Position numbers and translations under genes: made by a program. A stretch of DNA of 64,000 bases from Pampus argenteus (Eukaryota; Chordata; Actinopteri; Scombriformes; Stromateidae), in the NCBI GenBank assembly GCA_036937835.1, contig CM072861.1:6550001-6614000 (forward strand), written 5' to 3'. How positions within the stretch are numbered: position 1 is the stretch's first letter; each line of letters opens with the position of its first letter. Of this stretch, positions 1 through 10,999 are shown one piece after another. The notes under the pieces were generated by a model, which saw only the letters and a program-made list of their open reading frames with translations, ran no database searches and was not told the origin of the DNA.

Positions 1-606
1 TTTCACTCTCAGCTAAAAATGCCAAACTGTCAGTCAAGATCGGATCCATGAACGTACGAATTTAGTTTCAGTTCGTGGCACGAGGCTTGGTTCAAGGCAG
101 AACCAAATAGTTTGAAAACCCTGCCCTCACCTAAGTGTCAGATTGTATAAGTTCTACGCTTTGCCAACAGCTTCTCGGGTAATAGATAATGATGTTTGAA
201 GGCGTCGTGAAAATAAAGTCGAGTTGACTCGAGTTCAAGCCTTTTTTAAATTATACAGAGATTTTCTGCTTGGCCACGCTCATTCCGGCAAATTCGTTCA
301 GACATCCGAGCTTCAGGATTAAACTTTAAATAATTGACTTAATGTTAAAGCGCCCATTCACACGACAAACGGAAACGAGAGTTACCTCACTGCTTAAATC
401 TGAAACGTGGAGAAAGAGACATACAGCTGACAACTTAAAAATGTAGCTTCCATGTTGTACAGTTGTACTGTTTACTAAAGGGAAATCCACTTTCACAACT
501 GCATAAATTAAAGTCAGGTTTCATTCTCCAACTTCAAAGAACTGATGCAGTTAAGCTCTTCAGTTGTTAACACTTGGGTCGTAATTAACTCACACTGCTA
601 GATAAC
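1..606. other. unique non-coding stretch
   Basis: AT-rich sequence with no open frame, repeat or motif I can support. It is interrupted at its right end by a TG array. Confidence 0.5.
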
Positions 607-610
607 TTTG

Positions 611-611
<1 letters not shown>

Positions 612-642
<31 letters not shown>
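612..642. repeat. (TG)n microsatellite
   Basis: About 15 uninterrupted TG units. No flanking element tail is recognisable. Confidence 0.97.
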
Positions 643-644
<2 letters not shown>

Positions 645-1002
645 GTATGCGTTCGAGTGCATTTGTCTTAGTGACGTTAAGCCCTTAGTCCCATGTGTCA
701 AGTTAAATCTTATCTAGATGTCAAGTTTTCACACAGAGTGTTATTTAAAATAAAATAAACAGGCGAGAGAAAAGCCCCATTAAATGGAAAATGCTTCCTA
801 AAACACAATCTCTTTATTTAGAGGAAATAAGCCAGTTGAGTGGAATGATGCATCAACTGCCACTAAAATGGCAGTAGCACTTGAGGAGATAATTCAGCAC
901 TGGAGGAGCGTAATGACTCACTGAATACACAATTTCATTCCTCCTCAGATTGTGAGGTTAAATTCAATTTCCTGTTAACCATAAAATGTGTTCACTCAAA
1001 TG

Positions 1003-1006
<4 letters not shown>
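643..1006. other. unique non-coding stretch
   Basis: Nothing recognised. The sequence is AT-rich with short A/T runs only and leads into an AT array. Confidence 0.5.

Positions 1007-1036
<30 letters not shown>
1007..1036. repeat. (TA)n microsatellite
   Basis: About 15 TA units ending directly at the candidate dispersed repeat that begins at 1037. TA arrays are common at transposon insertion points, but no target duplication can be read here. Confidence 0.95.
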
Positions 1037-1038
<2 letters not shown>

Positions 1039-1310
1039 TGGTGGGCAAAGATTATTTTTTTAATCTATATTAATCTCACTGAAATCTTGAAATTAATCTA
1101 GATTAAAATGGCTCGTTCAGAATGCGAAATACCTAAGTACTGACCTAAAGTAAGTCTTTGAGAACGGGTTTCTTAAGGCAGGGGATGCATTAGAACAGGA
1201 GCCAAAATGCATCACTGACTGCTTATAGCAAAGGGATGCTTTGCGTTCAGGTGGTATTTGAGACTGGAAGAACTCCTGCAGTAAACCAATTCTGCATTGC
1301 ATAAGGTGAA
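1037..1310. repeat. candidate dispersed repeat with terminal hairpin
   Basis: The block opens with GTGGTGGGCA and then two near-complementary arms around TTTTAATCTAGATTAAT (1057-1074 and 1092-1108) separated by 17 nt. This opening resembles a teleost dispersed-repeat start that I recall only vaguely. The right boundary is arbitrary, no coding remnant is seen and the family is unknown. Confidence 0.35.
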
Positions 1311-1651
1311 CACAACCTTAGTGTAAATGACCCCATAAAAGGTCCATTATTTTAGGTGAATTACGTTATTAATATGCAAGATAATTTCTATATTATTATA
1401 TATATACATATATATTATTACTAAATTACTAAAACAACTACAACACAACATTAGGGCCACTGATAGGTTACAAATAACCTGACCCTGATGTCTCTGTAGG
1501 TCAACTAATTGCTACCTTTTTCTGAAGCATGACAGAGGCTGCCAGTCATCTTGCTGAAGGCCCTCTTTAATTACAGTAATGACCTTATAATACACGTGGA
1601 AATAATTCATTAGTGTTACATGACTATTGGAAACAAAGCATGTGCAGATAG

Positions 1652-1653
<2 letters not shown>
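1311..1653. other. AT-rich non-coding stretch
   Basis: Contains short TATATA runs near 1398-1416 and nothing else that can be supported. Confidence 0.5.

Positions 1654-1687
<34 letters not shown>
1654..1687. repeat. (TG)n microsatellite
   Basis: 17 TG units. Read on the minus strand it produces a Thr-His run that is not a protein. Confidence 0.97.
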
Positions 1688-1688
<1 letters not shown>

Positions 1689-1744
1689 CTGAGGCACCTA
1701 TATATGGCATCGCATGTTGTATAAGGCTCCACTGACAGCATTTA

Positions 1745-1850
1745 TTAGGCCATAAAGCGACATTTTGATGGGCAGAGAGATCTCCGTCAGGTCAAACAGG
1801 ACAAAGATCCTTCCATAAATCAAATCGGTGGTTTATGGCTTAATAAAGAC
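1745..1850. promoter_or_regulatory. cluster of CCATAAA/TTTATGG motifs (possible enhancer)
   Basis: Three copies of a posterior HOX/CDX-type site lie within 90 bp: CCATAAA at 1750 and 1813, and TTTATGG at 1832. An AGGTCA half-site sits near 1789 and an ACAAAG near 1801. The sequence is of higher complexity than its surroundings. Enhancer function is inference only; without alignment to other fish this could be chance. Confidence 0.2.
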
Positions 1851-2190
1851 ATCCGTAGGGGGGGATTATATATCCTTTTGATCATCTCTAACATGACTAT
1901 CAAATCAAACTACATGTGCACGGATGATTTCGTGAACATAAATCACATTATCAGGCTTAATAAGACACTTCATTCATTTTATTCATTCCCACTATTGTTG
2001 TTTCTGGTGGCTGCGAAGGCACAAGACAAACCTCAGGGAAGAGTGGAGTGATTGTTTCAGGCAGAGTGAAATTATTTTTGATATATCTGCAATGACAGTG
2101 ACTGTGTATCGTATTTGTCAAAGCAGCACTGTTAAATGTATGAATCATTCATTTCCACTAAAAAAAATTAAAATAAAATAGAGGCGTGTC
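1851..2190. other. unique non-coding stretch
   Basis: No repeat or coding signal recognised. It ends in an A-rich run at 2160-2182. Confidence 0.5.
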
Positions 2191-2383
2191 ATGATGGCGG
2201 CGCCGTCTTAGTTGCTTTGGCATCTTTCTTCATTTACCGTACATGCTTGTTGGAACATTTCTACTGCTACAACTACTACTTCTACTATTACGATTCCATC
2301 GTATTACTCATCTTACTGCTTACTTTACTGCCTTTTATCCTTACTGCCGTGTCCACGTAACACGTACTGCATCTGGAATTTAG

Positions 2384-2385
<2 letters not shown>
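2191..2385 (+). other. GATGGCGGC start followed by TAC/CTA-rich DNA
   Basis: A YY1-like ATGATGGCGGC at 2191 is followed by about 150 bp rich in CTACTA/TTACT. Some fish LINE 5' ends begin in this style (a GATGGCGGC box and then pyrimidine/TAC-rich leader), so a detached LINE 5' end is possible. No reverse transcriptase follows, and an ordinary low-complexity stretch is the alternative. Confidence 0.2.

Positions 2386-2427
<42 letters not shown>
2386..2427. repeat. (GT)n microsatellite
   Basis: 21 GT units. The Cys-Val frame across it is a repeat artefact. Confidence 0.97.
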
Positions 2428-2429
<2 letters not shown>

Positions 2430-3430
2430 AGGAGACACGTGTATGACGCAGGTTCTCCCCAACTCGTGTTCGTATAAGACAACTGTCACAGGTTAATCTC
2501 TGGTTTTTCCTCATTAGCAGAGACACCTTTGTGCAGTTCTACTGATAAACCTGAGATTGACACAGGATTACACTGAATAATTACCAAACTCTAGTAAAGT
2601 TTCAGTTTTAGCTCTTTGCCTACTTTTGTTTCTCTTTCTCACCCACACACACACGTCCTTTTTAATTTGTGTCTTTTTTTTATTCTTCTTTCTTTGTCAT
2701 CCTCCCTTCTGGTCAAAGATACAAGTTTCTGCAAGAAACAGGTTTTCATTCATCCCAAGTGGAACAAGTACTCTTTTCTAATACATCATACCTCTTAGTT
2801 CCTCACTCAGCTCAGCCCTTTATTTCTTATCTTTATTATTCATGTGACAATTTTCCTTACTTTTAAAATGCATCCTTTATTTTATAATGAAAAGAAAATC
2901 CTCCTGAGGGAAAGTATTATTAGCATTACTATTAAACAGTTTTATTTTTTTGTTTTTTTTGTTTTTTTTTAAGAAAAAATGAGTCTATGACTTCCAGCAG
3001 GTAAATCACACCTGCTCACACTCCAGCAAATATCCTGTATTAGTTATTAATGAAAGGAGCAGCATGGAAAGGATCCATGCTGCCGTTGTAATGACATCTC
3101 CGGCTGCAGTGGGGAGGAAGGGAAGAAAAAACTTTGGTTTTTACTTCCCTTTATGATGTCAGACTTTCAGAGAACTGGCTTTATTCAGCCTTCATTAGGC
3201 CGGTTGTGTAAGGGTGAGTCACCCTTCCACAGTTCTCGCAAAATATTGAATCTCCATGAGTATGAAGTACATTCCCCCATTAAATTGGCCACACTTTTTT
3301 TTTTTAATATAAATTGTAAAATGCTATCTTTGCTATTTTAAGATTTTGCTTGATAACTTTATGCAATGTGCCCGTTTGAATCGTCCTCATTGAATATGTT
3401 GTCTGTGGCGACTCTTATCAGCAGAAGAAG
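2428..3430. other. AT-rich non-coding stretch
   Basis: Holds a T-rich run at 2941-2970 and an A/T-rich background. The open frames of 60-65 codons have no domain-like composition and no neighbouring splice or start context worth reporting. Confidence 0.5.
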
Positions 3431-4935
3431 AGCACTGTGTGTGTATGTATGTATGTGTGTGTTTAGAGTGTGAAATGTTGCATGAATATGAAAATTGCTC
3501 CCATAAATAGGCTTACGTTCTGTGAAACTTTAATTCCCCCCCCCCCATATGGCATATGAATCTCATCTCCACACCTCCCCGGAGTATTCTCTCTGTGTGA
3601 CGCTTGCTCTCTGTCAGTTTCTCTATTTATTGTCTCTGTTCATCCATCTTGCCGAGTGCTCGACCTTTTCCCTCATCGTTTCTAAGTCTCTCTCTCTCTC
3701 TCTCTTGTGTCTCCCAACCCAGCTTTCTTTTTGCCGCTGTAAATGAGTCACACAATGATCAAGTTGTAATAATGATGCACCAAAGAAGAAGAGAAAGTCA
3801 GTCAAAAATCATTATTCACTTTCACCTTTTAAACAGGCAGTGCTATAAGCTGGTCAGGTCAGTAGTCCATCAATATCACAACCTATGATCAAATCTGCTT
3901 TATAGAAAGAAAGAGAGAGAGAGAGAGCGAGCAAGGGCAAAAAAAGAAAATAAGCCTGAATGATGGGAGAGTGAAAAATTGGTTCTTATAGCTTCAGATG
4001 ATCACATCCACTGTACAAATATTTGAGTGGGCAAAGTTCAGAGCTGGCTGCCAAGTTTGTCCACGGATGAAAAGAAACTTTTTTTATTGGAAGAACACAG
4101 CAACATGCAGAGTGAATAGAAGAAGTGAGAAGAAGTGAACAAGAGCAAGAATATTTTATTATTTCAGAAGCAGAAAATAAGCTTTAGCACTGCTGAGTAA
4201 AAGGTGACTCTCTTGAAAGACCCTTTAACCAAATTTCACTGAAATTTGTTAAAAGCCAGAACAAAAAAAAAAAAAAAGTAAAAATTAAAAAAAAGCCTTG
4301 TTGTGCTTCACGACGTTGTAAAAAGGTTACAAGGCAGCTGTAGCAAGAGAGCAGCTTGTCTAAACTGTCTACACCTCCACAGTATGATGTCTGACTTCCA
4401 TCCCCGTGTAACATATGTATGAGAGCATCATTTAGTTCACAAGACGGCCGGCTTCTGTGTAAAGACTTGTTGTCCCAGATTGTATGATGTAGAAATGTTT
4501 GGCAACAGACGCCTCACGTCATGTCCAAACACCACGCAACTGGTGAATGACTGTCCCCGGTTAGACTGAGTCTCGCGTTGTGTATAAATGCCACAAAAGC
4601 TTTTTTACTAATAATGTGTGTATGATGGAGAAAAAATCAAAAACCAGTGAGAATATCAAATAAAAACAAAACAAAAGCCTCTACCATTTTACGAGACAGA
4701 TGGGAGAAAAATTGAGCAAAGCTCTCAGGTAGCCGCAGAAGCATTATCTCTCCGAAGACAACTGACCTCAGCAGATTTGTTACATTCGAGTTGACTGGTG
4801 GAGGAGAAAAACAATAATGGAGCAGAAGAAAAAGATTGAAAAAGAAGCGGCTCAAGTCCAAATACACACAGTTCATATTAAAGATCAGACCTGCAATAGC
4901 TGAGAAGAAATATGTTATCAACATCACTGTTTGCG
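3431..4935. other. non-coding stretch with short simple repeats
   Basis: Short arrays only: imperfect GT at 3436-3462, C9 at 3537-3545, TC at 3687-3705, GA at 3908-3928 and an A15 run near 4262. No mobile-element remnant recognised. Confidence 0.6.
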
Positions 4936-4961
4936 GTGTGTGTGTGTGTGTGTGTGTGTGT
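4936..4961. repeat. (GT)n microsatellite
   Basis: 13 GT units, followed 48 bp later by a CT array at 5009. The pair generates Cys-Val and Leu-Ser runs in several overlapping frames. Confidence 0.96.
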
Positions 4962-5008
4962 TGGTTGTTTTTCTATCACTCATTTTCTCTTTTGTTCTCT
5001 ATCTGTTG

Positions 5009-5030
5009 CTCTCTCTCTCTCTCTCTCTCT
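5009..5030. repeat. (CT)n microsatellite
   Basis: 11 CT units, ending at an ACAG. Confidence 0.95.
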
Positions 5031-5154
5031 ACAGGGAAACCTTTTGCTTACCTCTCTTTCTCTTTGCTGTCTATTCTCTCCTGCCTCTGTCCCTGCTGCT
5101 AGCACACACCCTTTCTCCCTCTCTGTTCTACCTGTTAGACATTTCTTTCATTTT

Positions 5155-5208
5155 GAACAGGGCTGTTATGGCTCAACAATATCGAGCCATAAATACAGCC
5201 CTTTGTTC
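5155..5208. other. 54-nt imperfect hairpin
   Basis: Left arm 5155-5174 pairs with right arm 5184-5208. The pairs are GAACA/TGTTC (5 bp), GGGCTGT/ACAGCCC (7 bp) and TATGGCTC/GAGCCATA (8 bp), with one-sided bulges of 2 and 3 nt and a 9-nt loop. This gives 20 paired bases in a region otherwise without structure. It could be a small structured RNA, a transposon-end remnant or chance. It is shorter than a usual microRNA precursor. Confidence 0.6.
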
Positions 5209-5867
5209 AGAAATCCAATATCATGAGGTGACATATTTGCTCTTTCTTTTACACTCTCGAGCACTCAGACGATCTCACACACACATGCGCGCACACACAC
5301 ACACAGTGCAACCCTAGACAGAGAGTGTGAGTGCACGTTTAAGTATATTTTACTGAGATTGACCCAAAATATTTGTGATGGATGTCGCTGATATGGTAAA
5401 ACAAAATAAATAAAAAAATAATGCTGATTCTGCTCGATGTCTGCTAGATGTAGCAATAAACTGATAATATGTCCATGCTTTGTTTACACACACATATTCA
5501 TTCACATAACTTAAACCATCAGTCCTACACATTATATCAACGAACACATTGATGAACAGTTTAAACTGTACAATGCAAAGTGTATCCGCAGTGAACAGGG
5601 TAGATGAAATGTAATGTTTGAGTACTTTGAGCAAATTTCAATATCGGTGACGTCAGAAAACTCAGAGGCAGATATCTCAAAACCTTGGTAACTAAAGCTG
5701 AGAATATCTGCACGGCTGCATACGGTTATATTTCTCTCCTCGTTTGAGTCAACTGATGATGCAAATTAAAATAAAAAGATGCCATCAGTGACTCACTAAT
5801 GAGGTTGCCAGCCTTTGTCTAATTCCAATAAAGGGCTGACTTCTCAGTCACAGTGATGATTGTAGGA
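5209..5867. other. non-coding stretch
   Basis: Contains an imperfect AC array with CpG interruptions at 5276-5304. No gene signal. Confidence 0.5.
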
Positions 5868-5920
5868 GTGTGTGTGTGTGTGTGTGTGTCTGTGTGTGTG
5901 TATATGTGTGTGTGTGTGTG
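5868..5920. repeat. imperfect (GT)n microsatellite
   Basis: 53 bp of GT units broken by TCTG and TATA variants, suggesting an old array. Confidence 0.95.
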
Positions 5921-7266
5921 CTGCAGGTGCCATTATACTGAAATCAAGACACTTTGTAGTATACCTCTGCTTCACTGCTTCACTCTAGTAGTTCAAGACT
6001 ACTACTTAGTTATAATAATTAGTTCATACCCACCACTTCTCATTTTAAGCTTGAGTGCATACAGTAGACTATATATGTGCTGATTAGCTTATTTAAATAA
6101 TAAATAATACATTTTATTGAATGAGGATGAGGTTGTATACATGTTTCCCAATAAGAAGATGTGATTTCTCAGGAGTATTGCTTTGGTAAACTCTATAGTT
6201 TTAAATAATTACATACATGTAGTGGGCAAAAAAAAAAAAAAGAAGTTTCCTACAGTCGCACCAGAAAGTGGCCCAACAAAATTCACCTGTGTGTTAAAGT
6301 ATAACTACACACTCCAATTCTGCTAGCTTACTTTACTGCCACAGAAAACGTAATAAATTTCATGTCGTCTTTCTGCCATCCTTAATCAGGCTTGCAGACG
6401 TCTTCTGATATTTATACTTGGCGCAGCAGCAGCATATTAAATATACCTCAGAGAATATATTTCCTCATAATTCATGATTAAAAAAAAATTCGGCTGAACT
6501 GAATTTTCAAATCCAAGCAGACACACATGAGCTGATTTTGAGCAAGAAATGTAGTAGTTCACACACAATATGTGCATTGTTGGAAAAATATATACGCCAA
6601 CATAGACCTATGTGATTTTGTGTACAGCATAAAACATGATTTAGTGTGTATTTTCCCTTTAAGGCCTGCGGCATTACTAGTGCTAGCCGGTTAGAAGCTC
6701 TCTTCCTTTCTGTACTGCGCTGTTTATTTCCTCCTGGCATTGATTCCTTCAATAAAGAGTTATTGAAGCGGGAAACGACTCTCAGAGTTAGCTTTAACTA
6801 CCTTTAAGTGTCAGGGAGGAAGTTCATTAGCTCAGTCGCTAATGGGACAATATACAATCATAACTATCTGGTGCTTTTCCTCTTTTCTGTGTACGTTCTT
6901 TTTTTTTACTCCGAGAGGATTGTAAAGTACTGATACACCTTCCTTGATGAAATCAGGACTCAAAATGGGTCTTATTGTTCTTTCCGTTGGGTCCCCACAC
7001 AACAGACACACTGGTATATTTTAATATGCAAACAGTCCAAGCGTGAGACACTGCATTATAAATTTTAGGCTTAGGTCCTTCACTGAAAAGGTCTAAGCAC
7101 TTATGCTTTAGACCATTTATATGACTGCGGCTGTTACTGAGGAGAGGACTATAGGTTCTATGTGTTGAAGATGTTGAAGTGGTAGAAATATGGCTGCCAC
7201 TGTCCCTGCTCCATTAGCAGTGCCCTTCGGCAAGCTTTAATACTAAGAACCACTATGAATCAACAC
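5921..7266. other. AT-rich non-coding stretch
   Basis: An A14 run lies near 6228. The short phrase around 7222-7240 resembles the 'GTGCCCTT..GCAAG' part of some fish SINEs but has no tRNA-like head, so I do not call an element. Confidence 0.5.

Positions 7267-7295
<29 letters not shown>
7267..7295. repeat. (CA)n microsatellite
   Basis: About 14 CA units. A complementary TG array lies 62 bp downstream, so the pair can form an inverted repeat. Confidence 0.96.
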
Positions 7296-7297
<2 letters not shown>

Positions 7298-7356
7298 TGG
7301 CTGTGAAACACATGCACACAAATCTCTGGGGGTCATGAGTGGGTCAGTGAGATGGA

Positions 7357-7378
7357 TGTGTGTGTGTGTGTGTGTGTG
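7357..7378. repeat. (TG)n microsatellite
   Basis: 11 TG units, complementary to the CA array at 7267-7295. Confidence 0.95.
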
Positions 7379-8090
7379 CGGAATACTAGGATACTTTTCA
7401 GTCATCACAGTTACGTTTGTTTAGGTTAGTTTCTGAATAGCGAAGGGGCAAAATTAACTTGTCAAGGTTTATATTAGAAAAAAATTGTCAATTTTAACAA
7501 GTTTTCATTTATATTTTTCTACTGATGTCAACACAGAAACTGCCAGAATGTGCGGGGGTTTGAAACTGAACTCAAGGACCAGGATCTATACAGTAAAGAT
7601 AAAAGTCTCCCTGTCAAATGTACACATTATATTTTTGCTTTGAGTTTCCATAAAGAGGACTTTACCATCCTCTGTAATACCTTCGACCTGGATGCCTTTT
7701 AACACTCATGTTTTTCACAGCTTTTGCACTGCTGAATGAAAGGTGTTGCTCTTAAAGATCCGTCAGCCAATTTTCAAAATTGCTAAACAATTTACCTAAC
7801 AAAGTCTCGTGTGCTATTCACTAAAGGGCCTGGGCCCGAGACATAATGGGCATAAGACTGAGAAAGCTGAGTTTTTCTGCTGGTGGAGCTTGTCAGTTGT
7901 GCCTATGTATACCAAGATGCATGTGTCATATCTAATCAGAGACTCACAACGCATTTCCATAACAGAGCACGCCAATATAGAGACAAAGTTATTGAGTAGT
8001 GTTATATGTCTTTACTGAGTATATGATATCAATGTACAAGGATTATAAAACACATGACGCACCGGTGTCAGTTATGTGTTGGATCATTGC
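7379..8090. other. unique non-coding stretch
   Basis: No repeat or coding signal recognised. Confidence 0.45.
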
Positions 8091-8235
8091 AATCGGTTGC
8101 CGAGTTGGTTACCAGGTAACGTCGCTCTGGTTGCCTTGCACACTCGGTTGTGTCTGATTCCACAGCACTATATAGGGTCTCATAGGTTGTAATAGCAGTT
8201 CCACATCTGTGTTGAGACATCGCATTGTAAAGGTA
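8091..8235 (+). promoter_or_regulatory. X-box-like palindrome with TATA-like box
   Basis: A perfect palindrome GTTACC-A-GGTAAC lies at 8108-8120, and further GGTTGCC-type half-sites sit near 8094 and 8130. These resemble RFX X-box half-sites, though the 1-bp spacer is shorter than the classical 2 bp. A TATATAG lies at 8169-8175. A solo promoter, for example from an old LTR or an unannotated transcript, is possible. No open frame, initiator or LTR boundary supports it. Confidence 0.2.
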
Positions 8236-8972
8236 GTTGTTTTATTTTGTGTTAGGTCCAGCCCTTCTGGATGAACTCTGAGAGAAATTTAACGTCTTAG
8301 CTCAGTTTAGCTGCGGCTGTAATGTCGAGTACTTTGCAAGGTGGGGGTGGAGATATTGGTAAATAAGCAGGTCTTCATATAGTCAAAGAAAAATAAGACA
8401 TAAAAACATGCAACAGACAGTCAGTAACTACTTATTCCAGTATTATAGTCCATGGGTGGAAATAATAACAAGCTTATAATACATTTGAATCCAGCTTGAG
8501 TCCCAACACCCCGTTCATACCACCATATAGCCTCATGTAGATCCAAGGTAAAACCCGGATCAGACCCTAGAGCAGCTGACGTTTTTTTAAGATTTAAGTA
8601 ACTTTTTCATCTGGGTGACTCAGACATATCATAACTAAAGAACATCAAACATCAAATCAGTTGCTTTGTATGTTGTTACCTCCATCGCCCTCCTCATCTC
8701 CTTTAATCATAGCAGGCTGCACTTACCACAAAGGACAAAGACGTAGTTCAGCGATACCAGCCTTCATCACAGTTAGATGGGCTTTTTATTCAAATAAAGC
8801 CATGTTTACTCATCAAAAAAGGCTGTTGTGAAGGAGAATAACCCCTTTGAAGTTTTCAGATGTGCCATTTTCGTAATTTCTTGTATTTCCAGTAAAGGGA
8901 AGAGAGTCATCACAAAGTAATTTGGCTGACACAAAGATTGCTGTTCCTCTTCAAAAACTGAAGAGCAATAGA
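8236..8972. other. unique non-coding stretch
   Basis: Nothing supported. An 82-codon minus-strand frame that begins in this area runs through the 8973 hairpin and has no recognisable protein character. Confidence 0.45.
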
Positions 8973-9002
8973 AAGAGATACAGGGACAGCCCTGTATCTC
9001 TT
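8973..9002. other. perfect 13-bp stem with 4-nt loop
   Basis: AAGAGATACAGGG (8973-8985) is followed by the loop ACAG and the exact reverse complement (8990-9002). No T-run follows that would make it a terminator, and no element boundary is visible nearby. Confidence 0.75.
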
Positions 9003-10684
9003 GGACAAAAACTCCTGGCAGCATCATCTTGCGTGTCTTAGGAGCACTCACCACAAATCGCTCATATTACGCACATTACACGTTATTATGTAATAGCTCA
9101 GCATGATTGTATTATATTTCTCCCAGTATCAGTGCTATCCATTCATTTCAGCACTAAATGAAAATCAACGTGTAGGACGAAAAAAAAAAAATCTGACATT
9201 TAAATTATCAAGTCTGTAAGGAAGTAACGCAGTCTTCTATGATATCTGCACTTGAAGTGTCGTACTATACAGTATTAGAAATCAGGTAGACTTGATTTTC
9301 ACTGTGATGGAATATAAAACTGAGAGATTGCAAATTGTTTTTTAAAAGTGCACAGAAATAAATGAAATACCTGACAGAAAATCTAAAGTATTAGTTTTAG
9401 AAAGAGTAACAGCAGCCAGATTAATGGTTTGCATTCAACAACATGACGTTAAATCTTCAACCAGCTGTACACTTTCATTTCCTGAAAAACAGAGTAACGG
9501 TGACCTTATTCTGCACTTGCTGTGGAAGTGGCACGTAAGTCATATGGCATATAAATAACAAACTAAGCAACCAATCCCCCTTTTTTTCAGTACCTATCAA
9601 ACCAAACAGCCACATCTCTATAAGTGATGCTTCATTGAATGAGAGGGCTGCATTTAATGCCAGTCTGAACGCCATCTAAATGCGTTGCAGCCTCTCTTTA
9701 GAAACCGTGTCATTTTTCCTGCTTAAGACTCTTCTCTGGTGAGTCTCTGCTGAGTGATGGAGCAACTACTCATATTTGTTGATCCTGCCCCTACAGGTTG
9801 ATTGACAAGCACTATTCTAAAATAAATAGAAGAGACGTTCGATATGAGGATAGAAATTATAAATAAAAGAGTAAAATAAATAAAAAAGCCCAGCCTGCAA
9901 CTCACAATGCATTACAATTGGAATAGAGTATTAAATTGATTTATTTCAGTGGATACAGATTGTTTGGAATTATATTTAATTGCCTATGTAATAATTTAAA
10001 TTATGATGTATGCATTTATCTATTTTGTTAATATAATTATGACCCAGCACGTCTATATATAGATATACAGTATGTTAGTTGGAAGTCTTTTGGATGATGA
10101 TTCGGTATCTAGTTACTATGTTTTCCTCAATAATAAATGATCTTATTAATAGAGAAGTGACATGGTTTGGTTTGCAGGTGTACATAGAAAACATTGTTCC
10201 GTTCCCCTCTTACTCTCCAATTAAACCGATGACTGCTTCAGAGAACAGCTTTTTCTACATGATTTCACCCTGATGTTGAAATAAAACCCTGCGTAGTTAA
10301 TAACACTGCAGCATTAATCTCTTCATACTGCATTATAATAACACATTATTGATCACTCAGAGAGTCAGTATCAACATTTCAAAGGTTAATCTGAATAATT
10401 TAACTTGAATGAGCTATTAACCGGAGTGAGTGCACGTATCCAATCCAAGGTGTGCATTTTACCACAGCCAGTGAGCATTCAGACTATTAATTTTGCCCTG
10501 TTAATTGTGTCTAAGCACAATAGTGTGTGTGTTTGTGCTCAGGTTTGTTTGTTTGCATTAATATATTAGAGACATCTTAACATTGAATTTGATTTTTTTT
10601 GTGTGTGTAATCTTGACTCTCGCAAAAATAAAAGAGGGTAGCCAGAGGTGCATTTTTTTTCATATCTTTTATTTCCTTTTCACG
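9003..10684. other. AT-rich non-coding stretch
   Basis: Holds an A12 run near 9180 and scattered ATTT/TAAT-rich segments. No mobile element or gene recognised. Confidence 0.5.
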
Positions 10685-10965
10685 TCTTCATAGAGGCTCA
10701 GTGGTTGGCAGTCACAACAGGAAAGTCCTGAGGGTTTGAGGGAGCTGCATGTCCACCTTGTTGACATGTGGAGTTCTTCCACTTAATCTAGTTCCCTTCC
10801 CACTGTCCAAAGACGAGGAGATCAGGGATAATCTGAATTGCCCCGGGGTGTGAGGATGATTGTTCTTGTGTGTTTGTTTGTTTTACTCTTAGTAGGATTG
10901 GCTCACAATCAGTCATGGACAAGTGACCTGCTCGAGACCTTTTCCTGTGAACAGATAGATGAATG
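10685..10965 (+). mobile_element. degraded teleost SINE-like repeat
   Basis: The order of motifs follows a very common teleost repeat: GGCTCAGTGGTTGGCAGTC near 10694, AAGTCCTGAGGGTTTGAG (a decayed B-box region), TGTGGAGTTCTTCC, CCACTGTCCAAAGACGAGGA, CTGAATTGCCCC, a GTTTGTTTGTTT stretch and GACAAGTGACCTG. The copy is strongly diverged and gapped and ends in GATGAATGAGTG, as such repeats end in an ATGA-type tail. It directly precedes a Rex3-like LINE fragment. Exact family is not assigned. Confidence 0.6.
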
Positions 10966-10999
10966 AGTGTCTTGTTGTAATATCGAATACAGTAAAACT

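Noticed and set aside
4836..5317. Three overlapping frames of 88-128 codons
   Set aside because: All run through the GT and CT arrays at 4936 and 5009. Leu/Ser/Val/Cys-rich composition only.
7200..7260. SINE body-like GTGCCCTTCGGCAAG phrase
   Set aside because: No tRNA-derived head, no second body motif and no tail; too short to support an element.
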